From Rhynchopus sp. YZ270_cl-10 (taxonomy: Eukaryota; Euglenozoa; Diplonemea; Diplonemida; Diplonemidae), in assembly GCA_964035575.1 (NCBI GenBank), contig OZ037883.1, positions 372,001 to 436,000 of the forward strand: a DNA stretch of 64,000 bases. The letters run 5' to 3'. The notes beneath the pieces were generated by a model. The model made no database searches, had not been told where the DNA came from, and saw nothing but the letters and a program-made list of their open reading frames with translations. How positions within the stretch are numbered: position 1 is the first letter of the stretch; each line of letters opens with the position of its first letter. Shown piece after piece: positions 54,189 to 62,991 of this stretch. Made by a program: the position numbers and the translations under genes.

Positions 54189-54677
54189 GTACACAGTACA
54201 CAGTACACAGTACACAGTACACAGTACACAGTACACAGTACACAGTACACAGTACACAGTACACAGTACACAGTACACAGTACACAGTACACAGTACACA
54301 GTACACAGTACACAGTACACAGTACACAGTACACAGTACACAGTACACAGTACACAGTACACAGTACACAGTACACAGTACACAGTACACAGTACACAGT
54401 ACACAGTACACAGTACACAGTACACAGTACACAGTACACAGTACACAGTACACAGTACACAGTACACAGTACACAGTACACAGTACACAGTACACAGTAC
54501 ACAGTACACAGTACACAGTACACAGTACACAGTACACAGTACACAGTACACAGTACACAGTACACAGTACACAGTACACAGTACACAGTACACAGTACAC
54601 AGTACACAGTACACAGTACACAGTACACAGTACACAGTACACAGTACACAGTACACAGTACACAGTACACAGTACAC
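54189..54677. repeat. Heptamer array (ACAGTAC)n, about 70 units
   Basis: Third array of the same unit; a small satellite of about four units lies at 54869-54900. Confidence 0.97.
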
Positions 54678-56455
54678 ACCGGCAAACATGGTCAAAAGCA
54701 GGTGGAATATACATAAGTACATCATGGGGGGGTAGGGAACAGGTAGCGCCGCAGGCGCACGGTACCCAACTTTTTTCTTTTTTCTTTTCCCTTTTCTCTG
54801 CTTTCTTTTGATTGCGCGAGCCGATTGCTCTCCACGGTGGGGTCACATGTGTGTCCAAAACTATCTGAAGTACACAGTACACAGTACACAGTACAGTACT
54901 GTGGGGAAAAAATCCACTGTATACCAAATTATAAAATGACACACCCCCCCTATTTTGACAGGTCCTTGACAGGTCCTTGACAGGTGTACGGTAACACCAA
55001 TAAAGTCTTTGAAAATAAAGAGAACTTGGAAGTGCAAACGCCTCACCGTTCAATCAAGAGCCTAAGCCTCTGGTGCATAGTCAACTTGAAGAAAAGGTTT
55101 GCCTCATGCCAAGCCCACCTTCCACAAAAGGGGGTCAATTACTATTGCCTCGACTGAAGCGAGAACAATAAAAAAAAATAAATAAGGTAAGGTTGAGAGT
55201 GCATGACACCTCAAGATTCAAGGAAACCGAAAACTTTAAAAGAGAGAACAGGAGAGAGAGAAGAAGGAGGAGAGGGGAAAAAAAAAAAAAACAACAACAA
55301 CAACTGCAACCTGAGGTGAATGCGTCTTGCTTATTTTAGTGATAATTTAAAAAATAAAAGACTCACACTCGCACACTTGCTTTTACAGATCTCCCCATAA
55401 CGCTACTGGGGGGTGTCAATGTACTAAAAACGAGAGCGAAGAAGAAAGGACCCTCAAACGCAGGGGGTGAGACCCGGGGGGGTATTTCTGGATCGGGCAC
55501 CCGCTTTTTTTCTAAGGATTTTTACATGGGTTTTTTGGTAAAAAAAGTACATTCTGAGCTTGACCAGGCGTTTCCAGGTTTGTGGTAGAGAGTACCTTCT
55601 CCTGCGTACAGGCAGTGTGTGAAAAAAAAAAGAAAAATAACGTGAACGCTTGGAAATTCAGCGAAAAAAAATTATTTGGTAACTTTGTGATTCCGTCCCC
55701 TTCTGGAGGGGGGGGATGGTTCTTTCACTGTTAGAGTAAAAGACAGGTTAGTTGTTCACCTGTCACTGATTTTTTGTTTTGTTTGTTTTTTTTTTGAAAA
55801 AGGGGTTTTGTGGGGGGAGCAAACAATAACAACTCTCAAAGAGGATGTGGCTCACAGAGCGCACAAAAAAAAAAGATCTTCAAATATAACACCACCTTTG
55901 ATGGGAAGAATTCCATCGGGTGTCTTTCTTGATCGAAAATTTTGATAATTGATTTGGTTTAGTGTGCTGTCATACGGACAGTCTTCACCATCCAAGAAAA
56001 GAGAAGTGCAAACACCTCACCGTACATCGACAGACGCAGGCACCGAAGAAAAAAAAAAACATTATCAAGCCTACGAAGAAAAAAGCCCTCTGAGTAATTT
56101 AAAACCCCAGTCGTGTTGTTTGGGATCTCTCACAATACAACATCTAAGCTTCTCTGTATTTCACTTTAAAAAAAGACAAAAAAAGACAGAACAAACAACA
56201 GAACGCCAAGACGAATATGTTCTCAATAGGTTTCGCGTTTTATATTCAATCTTCACAAGAAATCATCGCTGAGGGAGGAGGTTTGAGGACAGATGAATCC
56301 CCAAAAAATAATCGGGAGTTGGAACGGGTGTGCAACTAAGGTGGAAAAGGAGACATTTGAAAAGAAAGAGTAGAAGAAACGTGCTAACTAAGACGAACAC
56401 TCACGCAAAGGGTGGGACGTGAGAAAAGACAGAGAGAGAGAAAAAAAAAATCAAC

Positions 56456-56580
56456 AGAATTGACTCGAGATACAAAAGCCCTCTCATGACTGAGTGTATC
56501 TTGGTACATGACCGGTGCACATTGGGGTGGACCCCCAACCCAGGCAGTCCCTACATCCATTTCGTGGTTTACATTTAAAG
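56456..56580. repeat. Dispersed repeat family F, full copy
   Basis: About 120 bp with AAGCCCTCTCATGA, CTTGGTACATGACCGGTGCA, GGGGTGGACCCCCAACC and TACATCCATTTCGTGGTTTA. A second full copy lies at 10590-10710; partial copies at 18450-18480 (inside a kinesin intron) and 25290-25350. Confidence 0.7.
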
Positions 56581-56960
56581 GAAAAGTTGAAAACGTGCCT
56601 ATAGGCACTTCTTCTCGTATCCTCTACGTTCTTTTATGTAACGAGAAAGAAGAAGAAACAAAGAGGGCGTTGCGCGAACGCCTCTTGGGGACGCAGACAC
56701 TGTTTTTTTTTTTTTAAAATTCCCGGAGTGCTGCACAGTTTACAGGAAAACTGTAAGTCAGCACATAGTCATTTCCCCAAAAGGGGGGGTGATGACATTT
56801 TGAAGACAATTCCGTCTAAAAAAATAATAATAATTGGAAAGATAAGTATGGCAGAGCCCACACATATACCGATAGATCTCTTCAGGATTGAGTCAATAAA
56901 TTTTTTTCGAAAATATATTTGGAACAGAAAAAAGGAGAGGGAGAGAGAGAGAACGGGAAA

Positions 56961-57043
56961 AGTGAAGATAGATTGATAGTGCAAACGCCTCTGGGGACAC
57001 AGGCACTGACACTCCCAGCGGGTTATCGAACCCCCCCGGAGTG
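56961..57043. repeat. Dispersed hairpin family A, full-length copy
   Basis: Two stem-loops: AGTGC...GCACT with loop AAACGCCTCTGGGGAC, then ACACTCC...GGAGTG around GGGTTATCGAACCCC. The second resembles a tRNA T arm; its reverse strand reads GGGGTTCGATAACCC. Best other copies: 1799-1862, 2051-2124. Shorter copies: 52222-52274, 56003-56047, 60041-60086. Confidence 0.7.
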
Positions 57044-57363
57044 TTGCTTGGGGAGTTGCTAAACTGTTAAGCAGTTTCCCCTTCTGCCTTTTTTTTCTTC
57101 GAATAACGGAACTAAAAGAGAGAATTATTTCAAAAACCCACAAAAAATATACGCACCTGAGTTTATTTAAAAAAAAACTCACACGGTACGACTTTATCCT
57201 GAAATATAAATGGACTCGTCCGGAAACCCCTCTGGTAAGATTCATCCTTTTGGGTATTTTTGGGTTTTTTTGATGATGTCCCCCACAAAAAGTGCATCTA
57301 GGTGATATTCTGATATGAAAATAGGTTTTTGGGGGGGTCTGAGGCTATATTTTCGCTTTTTAA

Positions 57364-57831
57364 TCAGATTTTCAGCCTTTTATTGTCGTTCTTCTGGATC
57401 TCTTCTCTCTTTCTCTTAATCCTGCCATGCCGCCTTGACAAGGTTTCATTGACCTCTGTCAAATCTACTGGATCAATGCCAGGGACTTTTGCTTTGCGGG
57501 TCACCTTGGATGTGGAGACTCCATAGTAAATACAGGTTCCCTCCATGTCAGAGTACACGCTGAAATGACACGACCGTTGCTCGGGTAGCAGTACACAGAC
57601 GAAAAGAGATTGATGGAAAGAAGGGTGCACTGATGCGTATGAGTACGAGGGAATGAGATAACAAAGGCCTCTGTGTGGGGAAGCTCGCGCAGGGCACCGA
57701 CAATGACCCCTACGGTAAGGATCTCCTGACAACAAGAATCATCAGAGAGATGGTTCGAAACGACACCAAGTGTGCGTCGCACCCATTCTTACCGTGTTTC
57801 TCGACAAAAAAGTGAACTTCACTGCTGTCAT
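57364..57831 (-). CDS. Unknown small basic protein, three exons (tentative)
   Basis: Model: exon A 57831-57793 (MTAVKFTFLSRNT), 67-bp intron GTAAGA...TTGTCAG, exon B 57725-57631 (EILTVGVIVGALRELPHTEA...), intron GTGCAC...ATTTCAG, exon C 57559-57364 (VYSDMEGTCIYYGV... to a Lys/Arg-rich end NDNKRLKI). The joined frame gives 109 residues and is open throughout. The first intron is well supported; the second donor is weak and the join is a guess. The C-terminus is strongly basic and might bind nucleic acid. I recognise no family. It is on the same strand as the other genes. Confidence 0.4.
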
Positions 57832-58558
57832 TGCCACGTTTATGAAATGTCCAAAAATACGTAAAAAAATATAAGTAAAAAGGGGGGGAGCGGAAATATA
57901 CAAAATAAATGAACAAAATATGCCCTCTGGGGTGGTAGGTGTATGGCGGGTATCAAAAAATTGGGTTGTTTGGGTGTTTTGAGCAGAAAAACCTCAAAAA
58001 ACCCCCAAAAGGATGAATCTTACCAGGAGGGTTTCCGGACGGACCCAAATACAAAAAAGAAACACACACACACACACACACACACACAACCAGTGCAGGA
58101 GGTAAGCAAGGTATGAAGGAGATCATAAAAGAAAATAAAGGTTGTAATATCCAACCCAAGCCTCACAGTGCTTGGTCACCTCCTAAACGAAAACCTAAGG
58201 TGGTCGTGCCTCGCTCTGTAGACACGCATTTACACCACCATCGTTATCGTGCTGAAGGACATGAACATAACGCGAAACTGAAAGTCACACAACACAGCAG
58301 CTGACGCAGACATCCACGCAAAAAGAAACAGAAGGGAACATAAGGAAACATTTGGTCTCTGTGGACTTTCCTCCTTTTCAAACTAAGAGACACAAAAAAT
58401 GGGGGGAAATTGTGGTACACAAATAAGTGGGAGGGTGGCATAAACATGTGTGTGGAGATGCTGCACTGCAACACTGCAACACTGCAACACTGCAAATGCC
58501 CCTCCTTCAAGTAAACACCGAAAAAGACACTAAATACAGAAATAAGCGAATATTGAGT

Positions 58559-58606
58559 AAGATGAACCTAAGCCTCTTAAGCTCTCATGTTTAGTCACAT
58601 TAGAAG
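58559..58606. repeat. Dispersed hairpin family B, representative copy
   Basis: Consensus AAGATGAACCTAAG, loop CCTCTCATG, CTTAGTCACCTT: the two halves pair (CTAAG with CTTAG, TGA with TCA, AAG with CTT). About 17 copies occur in the window, for example 1540-1576, 13867-13900, 14446-14484, 26322-26353, 50866-50906, 58722-58764 and 59364-59395. Confidence 0.7.
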
Positions 58607-59787
58607 GTTTGAAGTATGAATGAGCCACACGGACAACACACGACATACATGTCTCAAGAAAAAAAACCAATAATGTCTACAATACGACAAAAGAAACACA
58701 GGTGTTTACAAAAAAAGGTTTATAAGATTACCCTAAACCTCTCGTACTTAGTCACCTTTGCAAGAAACGTGGGTGGGGAATTTTTTTTTTAAATTGGTTC
58801 CAGAATACGCTTTTCTTGCAAAAATTTGAAAAAGAGAAAAAAGAAAACACTAATAGCTCTAGAAGAAAACGGGGTTGGAAAATTTCAGCCCAGCCACTTA
58901 TATCAGGGCCCATTTTCGGCCAAAAAAAAAAATTCCTCAAAAATCGGGGTTTGTAAAATCAACCCTTGACCCGCTCCCTACTCCACATCGATTTTAATAC
59001 TCTCTCTTACCTTGACCCTACAGGGGTTGAAGGAAGGCGGAAAACCTGGGTATGTTTTCTTGCTCGCGCTTGTCTCCTTAGAAGAAGTAGTGATCCTCTT
59101 CAGAGAATGGATGGTGTACTTTGGGTGTTCAAAATATCATAAAAAATAATGGAAACAAGGCTCCTAAACCTTGCCGTTCCTAGGGGAAAGATACTGTTCG
59201 CCGTGACAAGGGATTCACAGCAAACAACGGGGATAAATAGAGAGGGGTTGGGGTTCAGTCCTATTAAGGTGAGTGTCTCCCCTCCTACGTTCTGAACCTT
59301 GCAAAAAGTCTGCAAGGGGATATGACTCCCTTTTGAAAAAGAGAAAAAAAGAGGGGAGTTTTGATGAACCTAAGTCTTTGCGTGCTTAGTCATCAACTAG
59401 AGGGAAGTTCAAAAAAGGATGCAAACTAAATGAAGTTGTGAAAAGACAAATACACAGATACATGGGCAGCCCCTCTCCTCCCCTCAACGTTCTTTCTTCG
59501 GAGCTACCCACACCGCTTTCAAAGTACATTCGCACACACAAAAAAAAAAAAGGCAATATTTCCACGGGAGTTCTCTACATTTGATTTCAAACACAAACTC
59601 CACCCTGTAGATCATTCGCATTTCAGTTGATTTGATTTTCTTGCCAAAAACCTTCGCTTAAAAGAAAAAACGACTGTCTGAACCACACTGATAACGAAAT
59701 CCTACGGTGCCTTAACCATAACCATTGCCGTATACATTCATTTTCGAGGAATACCATCATCGAAATGGATGTACGGACAAGAATGGT

Positions 59788-59881
59788 CGTAAAAGTGTGT
59801 AATAAATATTCTGTGGTGATATTTTTTATTACTGCAATACGCTCCCACTCTACCTGGCCAAAGAGGAAACCTCTTTGAGGA
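59788..59881 (+). repeat. Dispersed repeat family E, copy 3
   Basis: Matches 16261-16358 with a 5-nt shortening near TACCTGG and ends in an A-run. Confidence 0.75.
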
Positions 59882-60119
59882 CAAAAAAAAACCTCCCTCC
59901 CTGATCACGTTTACTATTACAATCACAACAAAATGCGTTAAGATATCTTGGCAGATGATTGGGGAGAGGTATAGGGTGTAGGGACTATGGTGTGAACAAC
60001 GAACAAAAAAAAGAAGGGAGAAAAAAAGAAGAAAAAGAGAGAAGTCGAAAGTGCAAAACGCCTCACCGTTCATTCGTCGGGCACTTCAATTAATCCCTCA
60101 GAAGTAACAAAAACTGTGG

Positions 60120-60180
60120 TTGTTAATACAGGCACCTCCGATTGACCGACGTACGATGCCAGCCATCCGGATGAAAGTAT
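60120..60180. repeat. Dispersed repeat family D, representative copy
   Basis: Unit of about 60 bp: GCACCTCCGAYTGACC, CGTACGATGCCAGCC, ATCCGGATGAAAG. Other copies: 12428-12485, 21818-21885 and a diverged one at 51545-51605. Confidence 0.65.
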
Positions 60181-60541
60181 AAAGTACCCTGCGGCCTACA
60201 ACAGTAGATGTAAAAAAACCTAATGACAACAAAAAAAAGGGACCAGACTACCCTCCGGTAAAATGGACGTCGCAAAAAAAGAAAAAAGAAAAAGCTGATC
60301 AGACAATCCTAAGCCTCCTGCGTTAGTCACCCAATCACAAAAATATTTGATGTCTCTGGTTTTTTTAAAAAAACAAGATGCCTCTCGTTTGCACACATCT
60401 CAAAAAACTAAAAAACCGAATAACGACTTTACACAAAGCACATCGGCCAATTCCGCTCACTAAACCACACTGTTTTTAAAACACCACAACAAAGAAAATC
60501 CTCCTCCTCCTCCTCCTCCTCTTCTCCTCTTCCTCTCCTCC

Positions 60542-62692
60542 CTACTCCGACTGAGACGCAGACCTAAGCGAGGCGTCCCTGCAGCTGAGCACTTCGTAAA
60601 TCGCTGGGTGGCCGTCCTTTTCGATATCCGTTGGGGTCAGCTGCGTTTTGAGCGTTTCTGGGAGGGTGGTCGAGGCGTCGTGGCCCACTAATGGCGAATA
60701 GAGACAACGCGCACCACGCTGCGTCGCAAGCTTTGACAACGAAAACGCCGATTGCACCGCCTCACCCACCACAGTAAACCACCGGTGGCTCGGACAGCCC
60801 ACATCCCCATGCTGTACATACCCTGTAGCCAGACCACAACCATGTACAATATCATCCAACGATTCTGGCAACGTCTTCACAAATTTCAAAGCACTTTCAA
60901 CATGCGACCGACACGGCCTCGATACATTCCACCCCACAAAAACGCAGGAACCTATCAAATTGACGACCGACCCTCCTGAGGAGACCATCGAAGGGGAGAC
61001 ACTCTCCAGGGCAAAGGAGAAGGTCGAGGAGAGGTCCTCCAGGTCCTCTGTGCAGATGCGAAATGCGCCGATGGTTGCTTGCGAGCATTTCATTGGTGGG
61101 GGGCTGGCTTTTGTACCTTCTAGGGGAAACGAAACCTCATGATGTGTCCCTTCCAACGCAACATCCCGCCTTCCACGAAGCGTTGCAGGCCAAATCTGCA
61201 CAACCCCAAGCCGATCCCTTACCCCACGCAACGCAACGTGAGAGACCTCACTTATCACAACCGATTCACAAAAATGGGTATGCACACGGTCCCACATCTC
61301 TGCACGGATTGATATCGCCCCCGGTGCACATGAGGATTCCAACCTGGCTGCGACGTTCACGGTGTGCCCAAAATAATCTGCACGCCGTGTAATCACATTC
61401 TCTTCCACAGTTACTGGTCCAGAATTTACTCCAATCCGAACGGCCAGACCCCTCCACAGAGATACCCCATCGGAGATCTGTGGTCTGCAGATCGGGACCT
61501 CTAGGAGAGCGGCCGGCCATTCCGCGCGGGATAATGTTTCTTGGATGCGGAGCGCGCATTCGACACCAGCTTCAGGCTCGGAGAATGCTATCATGAAGGC
61601 GTCACCTATCGTTTTCACTTCATATCCACCATGAAAAGAGACAAGACCACGGAGGATTGTGTTGTGTATCCTGATTGCCTTACGCATTGCTTCTGGAGCG
61701 ACCTCCCAGATTGATGTCGAAGCTCTGATATCGGTAAATACGATTGTAGCGTCAGAGCAGCCCAACGCCGCGCCTGGGGGGAGAAGAACGTTCCCCTTAG
61801 TAGGGTTGTGAGGCGTCGGTGGGTTTGATTCGGATTCTTGAAGTTGTTCGAGAAGCGCAGAGGGAAGGTAGCGTCTGTGTTCTCGTAGGTTTTCTTCGAG
61901 GAGACGGAGGGATCGTATTACCTCAGCGGGAAGAGTGTTGGTGGTGGTGTTGAGAAGCGCGCGAACGTGGTCGAGGTTGTAAACAGAGAGTGCCGTGGCA
62001 ATGTGTTGTAGCGTGCTAATAGTGTTTTGCATTGCGTCCTTTTCATGGGCGACCCGAGCTGCGAAGCTCCGCATCGTCAAAAAATCGAACAAAAACACCA
62101 CAACCGCGAGCCCCCCTTGCACCAACCCAGACGCATCCGCGCAGGGCAATTTCTCGCACCCCCCTAACCTCTCCCAGATCTCCCCTCTCCTCTCCTGTGA
62201 TGACGTTCCATTCATATCGTACACCCCAAAGCGGTAGGCACCTTCTAAAAAAGACAGGATCAGCCACATCACTATAACCACCGCAAAATATTTGGTATTA
62301 AGACGTAAAAAGAAGGTTGCATCAAGAATTAAAAAGAACGCAGGCCATGCGGAGCTGAAATCCGCACGTTGTGACAGATCCATCACTATCAATGCTACAG
62401 TACCGAGGGCAAGGTGAAGATATTTCGCACTTCTTGGAAGAGGACGCCCTGCGAGCAGAACACCAAGACAAATAAGGGTAGAGAGAAAGCAGGTCGCAAT
62501 GCCTGCCTGCATCAGCGGTGTCTTCCCGTGCCCACGGTAGTATGTTAACGGAATCGCAAGCGACATTGCAACAGTCAACAGTACGAACAACGCCAGCAAC
62601 CCCGCGCGCTCTTCCCGCTCTCCAGCAGACAGTGTACCATCCAATGAAATGGTCTTCCGCCAGAACCGCCGGAGCGTCTTGCCCGGCCACAT
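60542..62692 (-). CDS. Multi-span adenylyl cyclase with a degenerate second cyclase domain (paralogue 2)
   Basis: Membrane enzyme of 716 residues, same design as 26421-28520. Hydrophobic spans lie at about 31-50, 61-81, 90-106, 115-130, 133-150 and 190-207; a linker carries YLPSALLEQL (275-284). The catalytic domain (about 311-500) has Asp321 (FTDIRAST), Lys360 and Asp364 (EVKTIGD), and Asp439, Asn446, Arg450 (ADYFGHTVNVAAR), the full set for ATP cyclisation with correct spacing (Asp-Asn 7, Asn-Arg 4). The second domain (about 538-700) aligns but has Arg545 and Ser582 at the metal positions, Gln647 for Asn and Ser651 for Arg, so it cannot be catalytic. Class III cyclases work as dimers of catalytic domains; here the dead domain could pair with the live one, as in mammalian C1/C2, or regulate it. 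The start follows TTATCAG (62757) on the same strand. A (TCC)n tract abuts the stop codon. Confidence 0.9.
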   Translation of the reverse strand: MWPGKTLRRFWRKTISLDGTLSAGEREERAGLLALFVLLTVAMSLAIPLTYYRGHGKTPLMQAGIATCFLSTLICLGVLLAGRPLPRSAKYLHLALGTVALIVMDLSQRADFSSAWPAFFLILDATFFLRLNTKYFAVVIVMWLILSFLEGAYRFGVYDMNGTSSQERRGEIWERLGGCEKLPCADASGLVQGGLAVVVFLFDFLTMRSFAARVAHEKDAMQNTISTLQHIATALSVYNLDHVRALLNTTTNTLPAEVIRSLRLLEENLREHRRYLPSALLEQLQESESNPPTPHNPTKGNVLLPPGAALGCSDATIVFTDIRASTSIWEVAPEAMRKAIRIHNTILRGLVSFHGGYEVKTIGDAFMIAFSEPEAGVECALRIQETLSRAEWPAALLEVPICRPQISDGVSLWRGLAVRIGVNSGPVTVEENVITRRADYFGHTVNVAARLESSCAPGAISIRAEMWDRVHTHFCESVVISEVSHVALRGVRDRLGVVQIWPATLRGRRDVALEGTHHEVSFPLEGTKASPPPMKCSQATIGAFRICTEDLEDLSSTFSFALESVSPSMVSSGGSVVNLIGSCVFVGWNVSRPCRSHVESALKFVKTLPESLDDIVHGCGLATGYVQHGDVGCPSHRWFTVVGEAVQSAFSLSKLATQRGARCLYSPLVGHDASTTLPETLKTQLTPTDIEKDGHPAIYEVLSCRDASLRSASQSE

Positions 62693-62991
62693 TGCGCGGG
62701 GGGTGGGTGGGGGAGGTAGGTCTCAAAGAGCCCAAGCGGGGGTGTTGAGAGTGAACCTGATAAGGGGGGGTTTGAAAGTTTGTTTTGTTTTTGCTACTCT
62801 GTTTGTTTTGGAATGTACTTTGTAAGTTGAGAGGTAGGCTGGTAAGGGGGGGGGGAGAAATGTGGGGTGAAGTTTCTGAGTTTCATTAAAAGCAAAAATC
62901 GAACAGAACGTCCAAGTAGATATTAGATAAAATCCATATAGTTGCTCAGGTTACCTTTTTAGGTCGGGGGGGCTTATGGACTGAGCCATAT
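62693..62991. other. Upstream flank of adenylyl cyclase 2
   Basis: Contains the acceptor-like C/T tract ending TTATCAG (minus strand, 62757-62763) and G-runs. No gene seen. Confidence 0.45.

Larger units (their letters stand above)
54678..57363. other. Repeat-rich intergenic region
   Basis: No gene recognised. Contents: GCGCCGCAGGCGC hairpin motif (54744-54772), an inverted family H element (54922-55004), a chimera of families A and B (55028-55087), family A copies (56003-56047, 56661-56702, 56961-57043), and a full family F copy (56456-56580). Confidence 0.5.
57832..60541. other. Repeat-rich intergenic region
   Basis: No gene recognised. Contents: (AC)n at about 58063-58087, family B copies (58140-58187, 58559-58606, 58722-58764, 59364-59395, 60290-60330), a diverged relative of the 249-bp repeat (about 58890-58990), family E (59788-59881), family A (60041-60086), family D (60120-60180), family C (60375-60405), and a (TCC)n-like tract (60500-60540) touching the end of adenylyl cyclase 2. 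Confidence 0.5.
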
